From: Rariloculus sp963665575
GTDB taxonomy: Bacteria; Pseudomonadota; Gammaproteobacteria; Steroidobacterales; Rariloculaceae
Reading direction: 5' to 3'
Assembly: GCA_963665575.2 (NCBI GenBank)
Contig: CAXXDW010000003.1
Location: 496,001 to 560,000 of the forward strand
DNA: 64,000 nucleotides
The translations under genes were made by a program, and so were the position numbers. Within the stretch, counting starts at the first letter, position 1, and every line of letters starts with the position of its first letter. The notes below the pieces were generated by a model. That model saw only the letters and a list, made by a program, of their open reading frames with translations, did no database searches and was not told where the DNA came from. Positions 17,226 through 26,178 of the stretch are shown in pieces.

Positions 17226-17966
17226 CTACTCCCCAGCGTCGCCTGCTTCCGCCTGCCGCCTGAGATCGTTGAGGTAATCCTCCCAGTCGGGCTCCGTGCA
17301 CTCGTACGGCAGCATGCGCACATCGGGACCTGCGGCGACCCATGTCTTGGTCACGGTCACGGGAGCCGTATAGAAGCGCGGATCCGTCAGTGTGAGATCG
17401 GCGATCAGCAGTTTGTTGCCGTCATCGTCCTCGCCCAGCCGGTAGCGCGCGACGATCTCCGCCTCGTCGCTGTGTGCCGAACGCTGGTCGACGGCTTCCT
17501 TGAGACTTGTCGTCGTCACCACGAGCGTGTCGCCTTCCCAGCGGCCGGTCGAAAAACCGTTGCGAGTGGGAATCAGTTCGTTCGGATCGACTTCGCGGCC
17601 ATCGAGGTAGACGCGCCTGAGTTCGGTGTGCGCCTCGTAGATGATCGTAATCTGCTCCGGACGCTGGATGATTTCCATGGGGTAGCCGCCGGAGCCGAGC
17701 ATCGAGCCTGGCATGCCCGTGCCGACGCAGAAACCGCCCGGCGTCGCTCCCGTGCCCTCAATCAGTGCCTGGTAGGCATCGATTTTCGCGCGGGCTTCGT
17801 CGGTATACGCGTCCCCCGGCCACGGGGAGCGTGCACCTGGGAAGCTCCGCCAGATGCCCGTAAGGTCCGGCTCGTCGTCAGCCGGCGCCGGCGTCGGAAA
17901 AGCGAGCAACACCGAAAGCATCGCGCTGACCGAAAGCGCGAACCGCGTGGCCGATCGATACGTCAT
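17226..17966 (-). CDS. Secreted hypothetical protein (split C-terminal half of the DUF6152 fusion)
   Basis: 246 residues. ATG 17966 has GGAGG eight bases upstream; longer starts at 17981 and 18017 are less likely. A signal peptide ends near 'PAPADDEPDLTGIWR'. The mature part has 'GYPMEIIQRPEQITIIYEAH', 'LRRVYLDGREVDPNEL', and 'STGRWEGDTLVVTTTSL', which match the second domain of paralogues A and B. It lacks the DUF6152 domain, which is encoded by the next gene downstream. Upstream lies a 405-base AT-rich region likely to hold its promoter. Confidence 0.78.
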   Translation of the reverse strand: MTYRSATRFALSVSAMLSVLLAFPTPAPADDEPDLTGIWRSFPGARSPWPGDAYTDEARAKIDAYQALIEGTGATPGGFCVGTGMPGSMLGSGGYPMEIIQRPEQITIIYEAHTELRRVYLDGREVDPNELIPTRNGFSTGRWEGDTLVVTTTSLKEAVDQRSAHSDEAEIVARYRLGEDDDGNKLLIADLTLTDPRFYTAPVTVTKTWVAAGPDVRMLPYECTEPDWEDYLNDLRRQAEAGDAGE

Positions 17967-18371
17967 CCGAGGCCTCCTCATCTGCAAACTCAAGACGCGC
18001 CGCGACGCTACCGCCACGATGCACGCCGATTATGGCGGCATGCAGCCACGTTGGCGACTGTACGGTGCCGATCGGACGGTCCCGTCGAGGCCGGCCGGCA
18101 GGGAATTCCGAGGTTGAGCGTATGACGAAGCGCTGACCGCGGGGACGACGCTGCTTGTGGATAACTCAGTGGAAAACTCCGTCCCGCCGTTGGCGTTGCA
18201 GGACACGAAGAAATGCGCCGCCACGACCTAAATATTCGAAAAATATTTATTTTGTAAGAAATTCCGGTACTTGAAAACGTTAACAGAACTTTAACATGAC
18301 AAATGTTCGCCAAGATTACAGTTTCTTGACAGATCGGCCAGTTTGTGGAAAGAACGCGACTCGGGAGCGCT
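17967..18371. other. 405-bp intergenic region with AT-rich island and DnaA-box matches
   Basis: No gene seen. The stretch 18225-18345 is strikingly AT-rich for this GC-rich window, with AAATATT repeats (around 18230-18250) and 'GTTAACAGAACTTTAACATG' after them. TGTGGATAA at 18156-18164 is a perfect DnaA box on the minus strand; 18168-18177 (AGTGGAAAA) and the TGTGGAAAG near 18343 are weaker matches. It lies upstream of the split DUF6152 pair and downstream of lptG, all on the minus strand. Promoter DNA is the simplest reading. Confidence 0.5.
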
Positions 18372-19442
18372 TTAGCGGATTCGCGCGAGGGCGCCGATAG
18401 TAAACAGGAACAGCACCGTACCCGGCATCCAGGCCACGAGACGCGGATCGAGATTGAAGACTTCGCCACTGTTGGCGAAGAGTTCTCCAAGTCCGTAAAA
18501 ACTCAGTCCAATGACGAGGCCGACAACGACTCTGGTGCCCGTACCGGCAGAGCGCAAGCCGCCGAATACGAAAGGCAGGGCCAGCACGGTCATGAGCACG
18601 ACCGACACGACATTGGCGATCCGACTCCAGTACGCGATCAGGTAGCGGTCCGCATCGAGCCCGTTGCTGCGCAGATACCCGATGTAGCGCTGCAGGCTCC
18701 CCGTGTCCAGCAGGTCCTCGCGTACCGAGGACAGCCCGACCAGGTCCGCGCTCAGGGAGAAACCCCGGCGCGCATCACGTTCCTGCCGGACAGACATGCC
18801 TTCGGCCGAGAACTCCGTTTCGCGATAGTTCACGAGCACGAGCTGATCGTTTGCGTCGATGTCGGTCGAGTCGGCACGCGCGACCTGCCGAAGCGAGCGG
18901 TCATCAGCCAGGTCGAATAACAGCACTTCGCGGCCGAAGCTCTGCGATCCGGCGGGCCTGCGCAGGCTGATGATCTGATCCCCGTCCTTGAGCCAGGTCG
19001 ATTCGCCGGCCGCCAGGCTCACGTCCTCGAGCAGGGCGCGAGTGCGCATTTCCCTCGCGTACGCCCCGAGCGACGGCGCTATCGACTCACCGAGCAGAAT
19101 CATCACGAGCATGAGTACGAGCCCTGCGAAGGTCACGGCGCCGAGCAGACCGACCCTTGAAATACCGCTGGCACGCATCACGACGAGTTCACGATGCACC
19201 GCCAGGTTTCCCAGGCTCAGCAACGCGCCAAGCAACGCGGCGATCGGCAGCACCTCGATCGTCAGCCTGGGAATCCGCAGCGCGACGTACGCAATGACAC
19301 TGCCAAGCCCGTAATTTGCGACGCCCACATCGCCAAGCTGGCCGACGAACTCGATAAATACGCCTATACCCAGCAGCACCGCAAGCACGAGTGCGACACC
19401 TTTCAACACGGTCACGACGATGTACGCAAAGAGCAGCTTCAT
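18372..19442 (-). CDS. lptG: LptG, LPS export ABC transporter permease
   Basis: 356 residues, normal length. It has three membrane helices in the N-terminal part (starting 'LLFAYIVVTVLKGVALVLAVLLG'), a periplasmic beta-jellyroll domain in the middle (from about residue 130 to 265, containing 'STWLKDGDQIISLRRP'), and three helices at the C-terminus. With LptF and LptB it extracts LPS from the inner membrane and passes it to LptC. The start overlaps the corrected lptF stop as ATGA, the normal coupled arrangement. The pair is divergent from pepA, as in many Gammaproteobacteria. Confidence 0.92.
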   Translation of the reverse strand: MKLLFAYIVVTVLKGVALVLAVLLGIGVFIEFVGQLGDVGVANYGLGSVIAYVALRIPRLTIEVLPIAALLGALLSLGNLAVHRELVVMRASGISRVGLLGAVTFAGLVLMLVMILLGESIAPSLGAYAREMRTRALLEDVSLAAGESTWLKDGDQIISLRRPAGSQSFGREVLLFDLADDRSLRQVARADSTDIDANDQLVLVNYRETEFSAEGMSVRQERDARRGFSLSADLVGLSSVREDLLDTGSLQRYIGYLRSNGLDADRYLIAYWSRIANVVSVVLMTVLALPFVFGGLRSAGTGTRVVVGLVIGLSFYGLGELFANSGEVFNLDPRLVAWMPGTVLFLFTIGALARIR

Positions 19443-20540
19443 GCCGAGGCCTCCACCGTGCGCCGTCCACGGCGTCCGCCCGGAAGGATCCCGGCATCGC
19501 GCAGCAGCATGAGCACGACGACCAGCGCGAGCGCAGCGTGTACCCACCAGAGCCCGAGCCATTGAGGAACCTCGTCACGTTCGATCCAGACGCGCGCGAT
19601 CGACAGCGAGTTGACGTAGATCAGATAGATCAGGAAAGCGACGCCGAGGCGGCCGTAGCGACCTTCCCGCGGCGAGGCCCCGGCTCAGCGGTATCGCAAG
19701 CGCGCCAAGTATCAGCAGAGAGAGTGGTGCGGACAGCCGCCACTGCAATTCGGCTCGGTCCAGTGGATCGTCCGAGGCAAAGAGCGCCGCAGTAGGCTTG
19801 ATCTCGACGCTCTCGACGAATTCCTCTTCGCTGTCGGCGCGTATCGGGATCCCGTGTTCGGCGAACTCCGCGATCGAGAAGTCGCTCTGCCCCGGTGTGC
19901 CTTCGTAGCGGCGACCGTCGTGGAACACCAGTGTCAGTTGGCCCGTGTCTTCATCCAGAATGCGTTCGCCGCGGTCGGCAACGATCACGACGACCTGCCC
20001 ATCGCGGTCACGCTGCAGGAAGACGTCACGCAACTCCTCGCCTTCCACTTCCTGGGCGTACAACACCGTTTGTCCGGAATCCGGCGTAATGAACCTGCCG
20101 GCCTCCAGAAGACCCAGATCCATGCTGGTGTTGGCTTCGAACCTGATCTGTTCGATTTCCCGGCTCGCGTCGGGTGTCTGGAAAAGGGCGAGCCACGTCA
20201 CGAGTGCGGCAAGCGGGAACGCGACCAGGCCGACCGGTCGCAACAGGCTTGCCGTACCGACACCGCAGGCCGATAGCGCCGCCATCTCCGAGTCACGGTT
20301 GAGGCGGGCGAGCGCAAGCATTACGCCCAATAGCAGACCGATCGGCGACAGCAGCGTCAGGAATCTGAGCAGCGTCAGGCCGAAAATTTCGAGCACCATG
20401 TCCCGTGGAAGTCTGTCGGCAGCCGCGTCGCCGAGGATCTCGGCAAACTGGTTACCCATGAACACCACAAGGAGCACGGCGATAGCGATCAGGGAGCTGC
20501 CGAGCGCTTCGCGAAAGATATATCGGCTGATCAGGCTCAA
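19439..20540 (-). CDS. lptF: LptF, LPS export ABC transporter permease; frameshifted as sequenced
   Basis: The corrected product is about 366 residues: helices at 'SSLIAIAVLLVVFMGNQ', 'FLTLLSPIGLLLGVMLAL' and 'LVAFPLAALVTWLALF', a periplasmic jellyroll domain, and three C-terminal helices. As sequenced, the frame runs 20540-19575 and then reads nonsense after 'GALAIPLSR'. Removing one C from the CCCC at 19678-19681 restores 'ASPREGRYGRLGVAFLIYLIY' in one frame through to a TGA at 19439 that overlaps lptG by four bases, exactly as expected. LptF is essential in LPS-bearing bacteria, so a base error in the sequence is the likeliest explanation. Confidence 0.88.
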
Positions 20541-20689
20541 TCGATGTCGCCCGTTTCCGGTGGCCGAAACTAATCGAGTACACTAGCCCGCGCTTTTGAT
20601 GCCGGTCAACAGCCACCACAGCGCCGGTCGCGGCTGTCGAACCGCCATCATGACGATACCCGATTGGATCCAGCCTCAGGAGAGTGTCC

Positions 20690-22189
20690 ATGCAGTTTCC
20701 CGTCAAGCGGGGAGCGCCGGTGAACCGAAAGACCGCCTGCGCGATATTGCCTTTGTTCGATGGCGACCCCTTGCAGGGCGCGACCCTGGAATTCGACACG
20801 GCGACAGGCGCTCGGATCGCTCGATTCGTCAAGGCAGGCAACGCCGCCGGACAACCCGGACGGACGGCATTCATCCACGATCTTGAGGGCACGGCGGCGG
20901 CCAGCGCACTCTTGGTCGGCTGCGGCAAACGGAGCCGGTTCGATGCGAAAAAACTGCGGTCGGCGCTAGTCGCCGCGGCCGACGCGCTCCGCCCCACAGG
21001 CATTCGCGACGCGATGAGCTATCTCGCCTACGGCGACATGGCGGGCCTCGACGCCTATTGTGCCGCGCGCGTGACCGCGGAGACTTTCCGATCGAGGCTC
21101 TACCGTTTCGATGAACTCAAGAGCAAGCGCGAGCCGAAACCCAAACTGTCGAAGGTCGGGCTCCCGGCGGTGGATGTCGCCACCGCGAAGCTGGCACGGC
21201 GCGGCGTGGCGGACGGCGCCGCGATCGCTGCGGGCGTCGAACTCGCACGCGACCTTGGCAACCGGCCCGCCAACATCTGCACGCCGGCGCACCTCGCGAG
21301 CGTCGCGCAGGAGATTGCAAACGACTACGAAAGCTTCGAGATCGAAGTCATTGACGAGCTGGAGATGCAGAAGCTCGGCATGGGCTCGCTGCTCTCGGTG
21401 ACGCATGGCGCCGAAGAGCCTGCACAGCTCATCGTGCTCAATTACCGGGGTGCGGCGAACGGTGCTCAGCCTGTCGCGCTCTGCGGCAAGGGCATCACCT
21501 TCGACACGGGAGGTATCTCGATCAAGCCCGGCGCGAAAATGGACGAGATGAAATTCGACATGTGCGGTGCGGCCAGCGTGCTCGGCACCATGAAGGCCCT
21601 TGGCGAACTCAACGCGCCCGTCAACGTCGTCGCCCTGGTCCCGGCCTGCGAGAACATGCCTGGCGGCCGCGCAACGCGCCCGGGCGACATCGTGCGGAGC
21701 ATGTCCGGGCAAACCATCGAAATCCTCAACACCGACGCCGAGGGCCGGCTGATCCTCGCCGACGCCCTGACCTATGCCAAACGGTTCGAACCCAGCCATG
21801 TGATCGATATCGCGACGCTCACAGGCGCCTGTGTCATGGCGCTCGGCAAGGTATATACGGGCCTTTTCACGAACGACGAGGAACTCGCGGCCCGGTTGCT
21901 CGACGCGGGGCGCCGATCGCTCGACCCGGCCTGGCGCCTGCCGGCCGACGACGAATACGGCGAGAGCATGAAGAGCAATTTCGCCGACTTTGCGAACCTC
22001 GGCGCACGTTACGCGGGCGCGAGCAGCGCCGCGCACTTCCTGTCGCGGTTTGCCGACCGCAAGGGCTGGGCCCACCTCGACATCGCGGGCACGGCCTGGC
22101 TCGAAGGCGACAGGAAGGGCGCGACTGGACGCCCCGTGCCCTTGCTCGTGGATTTTCTGCTGAATCTCCGAGACCCACGCAGCCGCTAG
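20690..22189 (+). CDS. pepA: Leucyl aminopeptidase PepA
   Basis: 499 residues, family M17. The N-terminal macrodomain-like half is variable; the C-terminal catalytic half has 'GKGITFDTGGISIKP' with the metal-binding Lys and Asp, 'MKFDMCGAASVLG', and the signature 'NTDAEGRLILAD'. A two-metal hexameric exopeptidase is expected, removing N-terminal residues in the cytoplasm; in E. coli it is also a DNA-binding protein. ATG 20690 is chosen over GTG 20684 because AGGAGA lies eight bases before it. The order lptF-lptG divergent from pepA-holC-valS is classic for Gammaproteobacteria. Confidence 0.95.
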   Translation: MQFPVKRGAPVNRKTACAILPLFDGDPLQGATLEFDTATGARIARFVKAGNAAGQPGRTAFIHDLEGTAAASALLVGCGKRSRFDAKKLRSALVAAADALRPTGIRDAMSYLAYGDMAGLDAYCAARVTAETFRSRLYRFDELKSKREPKPKLSKVGLPAVDVATAKLARRGVADGAAIAAGVELARDLGNRPANICTPAHLASVAQEIANDYESFEIEVIDELEMQKLGMGSLLSVTHGAEEPAQLIVLNYRGAANGAQPVALCGKGITFDTGGISIKPGAKMDEMKFDMCGAASVLGTMKALGELNAPVNVVALVPACENMPGGRATRPGDIVRSMSGQTIEILNTDAEGRLILADALTYAKRFEPSHVIDIATLTGACVMALGKVYTGLFTNDEELAARLLDAGRRSLDPAWRLPADDEYGESMKSNFADFANLGARYAGASSAAHFLSRFADRKGWAHLDIAGTAWLEGDRKGATGRPVPLLVDFLLNLRDPRSR

Positions 22190-22232
22190 CCCCGTTCTCC
22201 GCAACCAGACGTTTTCCGGTACCCGCTTACGC

Positions 22233-22682
22233 ATGCCCCAAGACCCAGTGACCCGCGTCGACTTCTACATTCTCTCCACGGATTCGGATGCTGCGCGGCT
22301 TCATTTCACCTGCCGGATTGCCGACAAGGCCATGCGCAGCGGCCAACAGACCTTCATCAACTCGCCCTCCGATCGCCAGACGAAGCAGCTCGACGACCTC
22401 TTGTGGACGTTTTCGCAAGGCAGTTTCGTGCCGCACCGGGTCGTCACAGCGCACGAGGCCGAGCCCGTGCGGGAACCGGTGGCGATCGGCACCGGTCAGG
22501 AGCCCGGCGGCGACCGCTGGAACGTGCTGATCAATCTGGCGCCCGACGTTCCGGAATTCTTCAGCCGCTACGAACGCGTCGTCGAACTCGTCGACGCACA
22601 ACAGCTTCGCCGCAAACAGGGGCGCGAGCGCTACCGCTTCTACCAGGGCTGCGGTTGCGAACTCAACACCCACCGGATGTGA
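22233..22682 (+). CDS. holC: DNA polymerase III chi subunit
   Basis: 149 residues. It starts 'RVDFYILSTDSDAARLHFTCRIADKA', the typical chi opening, and has 'DLLWTFSQGSFVPHRV' and 'RWNVLINLAPDVPEFFSRYERVVELVD'. The chi subunit links the clamp loader, through psi, to single-strand binding protein during replication. It is located between pepA and valS, the normal place in this class. No strong ribosome-binding site precedes the ATG, and the gene lies only 43 bases after pepA, so it is probably read through from pepA. Confidence 0.93.
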   Translation: MPQDPVTRVDFYILSTDSDAARLHFTCRIADKAMRSGQQTFINSPSDRQTKQLDDLLWTFSQGSFVPHRVVTAHEAEPVREPVAIGTGQEPGGDRWNVLINLAPDVPEFFSRYERVVELVDAQQLRRKQGRERYRFYQGCGCELNTHRM

Positions 22683-22722
22683 CAGCCATGGCCGAGGCGC
22701 GACGACAAGCGGAGCGGAACCG

Positions 22723-25557
22723 GTGAGCACGGCTTACCAACCGGCGGCGATCGAATCGCGCCACTACCGCCGCTGGACGGACTCCGGGTGGTTCGCACCG
22801 TCCGGCGAGGGCGAGCCCTTCAGCATCGTCATCCCGCCGCCGAACGTGACCGGAACGCTGCACATGGGGCACGCGTTTCAGGTCACGATCATGGATGCGC
22901 TGACGCGTTACCACCGCATGTGCGGCCACACGACGCTCTGGCAGCCGGGCACGGATCACGCAGGCATCGCAACGCAGATGGTCGTCGAACGGCAGATCGA
23001 CGCCGAGGGCACGACGCGCCAGGCGCTCGGCCGCGACGCCTTCGAGCAACGCGTCTGGCAGTGGAAGGCGACCTCGGGCAACACGATCAACACGCAGCTC
23101 GCACGGCTCGGAGCATCGGTGGATTGGTCACGGGACTGCTTCACGATGGACCCGGCGCTGTCGCGCGCGGTGATCGAGGTCTTCGTGCGCCTCTACGACG
23201 AAGGCGTCATCTACCGCGGTACGCGCCTCACCAACTGGGACCCGAAGTTTCACACCGCGCTCTCCGACCTCGAGGTGCTGAGCACCGAGGAACGTGGCAA
23301 GCTCTGGCGCTTCCGCTATCCGCTCGAGGACGGCGACGGTGCGCTGATCGTCGCTACGACTCGCCCGGAAACGATGCTCGGCGACACGGCCGTAGCCGTG
23401 CACCCCGACGACGACCGTTACCGGCACCTCGTCGGCGCGAGCGTTCGCCTGCCGCTCGCGGAACGTTCGATACCGGTGATCGCGGACAGCTACGTCGACC
23501 CCGAGTTCGGCACCGGCTGCGTGAAGATCACGCCGGCGCACGATTTCAACGACTACGAGATGGCGCTGCGCCACGAGCTGCCGATGATCAACATCTTCGA
23601 TCGGGACGCGGCGCTGAACTCGAACGTGCCCGAGCGCTATCGGGGCCTTGACCGGTTCGAGGCTCGCAAGCGCGTGCTCGAGGATCTCGAGGCCGGGCGA
23701 CTGCTCGACGGGGTCAGCGAGCACTCGGCCATGATCCCGCGCGGCGACCGCAGCGGCATGATCGTCGAACCGCTGCTCACCGACCAGTGGTACGTGCGCG
23801 CCGAAACGCTGGCCGGACCCGCGATCGAGGCCGTCGAGCAGGGCCGCGTCCGGTTCGTCCCGGAGAATTGGTCGAAAATCTATTTCGAATGGATGCGCAA
23901 CATCCATGACTGGTGTATCTCGCGGCAGTTGTGGTGGGGACACCGGATTCCGGCGTGGTACGACGACGACGGCAACGTCTACGTCGCGCGCACCGAATCC
24001 GAAGTGCGCCGCAAGCACGGCCTCGCCGACGATGTCGCGCTCAGGCAGGACGAGGACGTGCTCGACACGTGGTTCTCGTCGGCGCTGTGGCCATTCTCGA
24101 CGATGGGCTGGCCTGAGAAGACCGACGCACTTGCGACGTTCTATCCGACGTCCGTGCTCGTTACGGGCTTTGACATCATCTTCTTCTGGGTCGCGCGCAT
24201 GATCATGATGGGGCTCAGGTTCATGGGCGACGTACCGTTCCGCCACGTCTACATCCACCCGCTCGTGCGCGACCAGGAAGGTCAGAAGATGTCCAAGTCC
24301 AAGGGCAACATTCTCGACCCGATCGACCTCGTCGACGGCGTGGACCTCGAGACGCTGCTCGAGAAGCGCACATCCGGCATGATGCAGACGCATCTGAAGT
24401 CGCGCGTCGAGCGTGTCACGCGCAAGGAATTCCCGGACGGCATACGTGCCTACGGGACCGACGCGCTGCGCTACACCTTCGCGTCACTTGCGACCATGGG
24501 CCAGGACGTGCGCTTCGACCTCGGCCGGATCGAGGGCTACCACCGCTTCTGCAACAAGCTCTGGAACGCCGCGGCGTACGTCTTCAACCAGTTGCCGGAG
24601 CCCGCCGACGAGGCACGTGGCGTCACGCGGTCGCCGCAGCCCGTCGACGCGAACCAACTGGCCGCGCAGGTGCCGGAACCCCCCGACGGGGACCGCAGGC
24701 CCAGCGTCGCTGACCGCTGGATCGTGTCGCGTCTGAACCGCACGGTCGAGGAAGTCCACAAGGCCTACGCGGGCTACCGGCTCGACCTCATGGCGCAGAC
24801 GCTCTACGACTTCACCTGGCACGAGTTCTGCGACTGGTATGTCGAACTCACGAAACCCGTTTTGACCGGTGACGATGCCGATGCCGCGGAGCAACGCGCG
24901 GCGCGCGCCACGCTCGCCCTGGTGCTCGGCGGGCTCTGCAAGCTGCTGCATCCGCTGATCCCGTTCATCACCGAAGAGATCTGGCTCAGGCTCTGTGCAA
25001 AGACCGGCACCGAGAGCGACACCGTCATGCTCGAACGGATGCCGGATACGGAGAGCTTCGCGGCGGACACCGATGCCGAAGCCGAAATGGCCTGGATTCA
25101 GGGCTTCATCGTCGGCGTGCGGCAGATCCGCGGCGAGATGAACATTGGCAGGTCGCGGACGCTGCCGGTCAAGCTTGCGGGCGCCGCCGACGCTGACCGG
25201 CGGAGGCTTGCCGAGCACGAAGCGTATCTCAAGCGGCTGGCCGGGATCCGCAGCGTCGAGTTTGTGAATGAAGACGAGGATGTCCCCGGAGCCGCCACCG
25301 CGCTGCTCGGCGAGATGCGCATCCTCGTGCCGCTCGCGGGCCTGATCGATGTCGGCCAGGAACGGCAACGACTCGGCAAGCAGCTCGACCGGGTTCGCGC
25401 CGACCTCGACAAGGCCCGGCGCAAACTTGCGAACGACAACTTCGTCAACAACGCTCCGGCCGAGATCATTGCGAAGGAACGCGGCAGGGTCGAGGAATTC
25501 GGGCTGCGCGCGGAGCAGCTCGAGCAGCAGCTTCAGCGCCTTGCGAATCTCGCCTGA
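22723..25557 (+). CDS. valS: Valyl-tRNA synthetase
   Basis: 944 residues, normal class Ia length. The HIGH motif appears as 'TLHMGHAF' and the second signature as 'KMSKSKGN'. A connective editing domain has 'ATTRPETMLGDTAVAVHP', and the C-terminus ends in the expected coiled-coil arm ('QERQRLGKQLDRVRADLDKARRKL'-type heptads from about residue 880). It charges tRNA-Val with valine and hydrolyses mischarged threonine. GTG 22723 has GGAG eight bases upstream and is 40 bases after holC. The gene ends just before a palindromic repeat that may serve as terminator. Confidence 0.97.
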   Translation: MSTAYQPAAIESRHYRRWTDSGWFAPSGEGEPFSIVIPPPNVTGTLHMGHAFQVTIMDALTRYHRMCGHTTLWQPGTDHAGIATQMVVERQIDAEGTTRQALGRDAFEQRVWQWKATSGNTINTQLARLGASVDWSRDCFTMDPALSRAVIEVFVRLYDEGVIYRGTRLTNWDPKFHTALSDLEVLSTEERGKLWRFRYPLEDGDGALIVATTRPETMLGDTAVAVHPDDDRYRHLVGASVRLPLAERSIPVIADSYVDPEFGTGCVKITPAHDFNDYEMALRHELPMINIFDRDAALNSNVPERYRGLDRFEARKRVLEDLEAGRLLDGVSEHSAMIPRGDRSGMIVEPLLTDQWYVRAETLAGPAIEAVEQGRVRFVPENWSKIYFEWMRNIHDWCISRQLWWGHRIPAWYDDDGNVYVARTESEVRRKHGLADDVALRQDEDVLDTWFSSALWPFSTMGWPEKTDALATFYPTSVLVTGFDIIFFWVARMIMMGLRFMGDVPFRHVYIHPLVRDQEGQKMSKSKGNILDPIDLVDGVDLETLLEKRTSGMMQTHLKSRVERVTRKEFPDGIRAYGTDALRYTFASLATMGQDVRFDLGRIEGYHRFCNKLWNAAAYVFNQLPEPADEARGVTRSPQPVDANQLAAQVPEPPDGDRRPSVADRWIVSRLNRTVEEVHKAYAGYRLDLMAQTLYDFTWHEFCDWYVELTKPVLTGDDADAAEQRAARATLALVLGGLCKLLHPLIPFITEEIWLRLCAKTGTESDTVMLERMPDTESFAADTDAEAEMAWIQGFIVGVRQIRGEMNIGRSRTLPVKLAGAADADRRRLAEHEAYLKRLAGIRSVEFVNEDEDVPGAATALLGEMRILVPLAGLIDVGQERQRLGKQLDRVRADLDKARRKLANDNFVNNAPAEIIAKERGRVEEFGLRAEQLEQQLQRLANLA

Positions 25558-25586
25558 CGCGGAGTTCCGGTGCGAGCACAAGGGGC

Positions 25587-25663
25587 GTTGCGCTGGCGAT
25601 CGCTTGAGACCCTCGCGTGCAGGGACGTATTTACCGCGCGTCTCAAGCGACCGGCAGTGCGAC
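25587..25663. repeat. Palindromic intergenic repeat, copy 2
   Basis: The left arm (25587-25610) and the reverse of the right arm (25640-25663) agree at about 19 of 24 bases and both end in CGCTTGAGAC. The loop reads CCTCGCGTGCAGGGACG then TATTTACCGCG, the same words as the element at 5358-5466. It lies between the ends of convergent valS and rimI. Confidence 0.75.
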
Positions 25664-25704
25664 TCCTCGCAACCTCGAGCCGATGCAGATGCAGGCCGCA
25701 GTCG

Positions 25705-26178
25705 TCAGCGCGAAGCACGTAGCGTGGCCGCGAACACGACGGCATCCTCACGGCCGTGCGGCGCCTGGTAGTAGTCCGGGCGAATGCCGATGCGCGTGAA
25801 CCCGGCCGATTCGTAGAGCGCGAGCGCAGCCGCGTTCGACGGCCGCACTTCCAGATAGACCCGCTCCGCGTCGGAGACTTCGCACCTGGCGAGCAGTGCG
25901 TTCAGCAACATCCGCCCGTAGCCCAGTTGCTGCGAAGCCGGATGCACGCACAGGTTCAGGATGTGTGCTTCGCGCGCTGCAATCGAAATGATGCCGTAAC
26001 CGGTCACGACGGCGCCGACTTCGACCACCACACAGTGGTAGCCGGCCAACAGGCAATCGCGGAATACCGCCTGACTCCAGGGGTAGTTGTAGGCCGCCCG
26101 CTCGATGGATGCCACCGCCTTGACGTGGGCCGGCATCATGGTTCGAATCTCCGTGAGGGGGGAGACTGCCGCGTTCAT
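25705..26178 (-). CDS. rimI: Ribosomal protein S18 alanine N-acetyltransferase RimI
   Basis: 157 residues, single GNAT domain. It has 'IERAAYNYPWSQAVFRDCL' (the acceptor-site 'YPWS' typical of RimI), 'AHILNLCVHPASQQLGYGRMLLNALL' with the acetyl-CoA loop, and 'VYLEVRPSNAAALALYESAGF'. It acetylates the N-terminus of S18 and related substrates. ATG 26178 overlaps the stop of the uracil-DNA glycosylase gene by four bases, so the two are coupled. A longer frame exists upstream, but the overlap favours this start. Confidence 0.9.
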   Translation of the reverse strand: MNAAVSPLTEIRTMMPAHVKAVASIERAAYNYPWSQAVFRDCLLAGYHCVVVEVGAVVTGYGIISIAAREAHILNLCVHPASQQLGYGRMLLNALLARCEVSDAERVYLEVRPSNAAALALYESAGFTRIGIRPDYYQAPHGREDAVVFAATLRASR

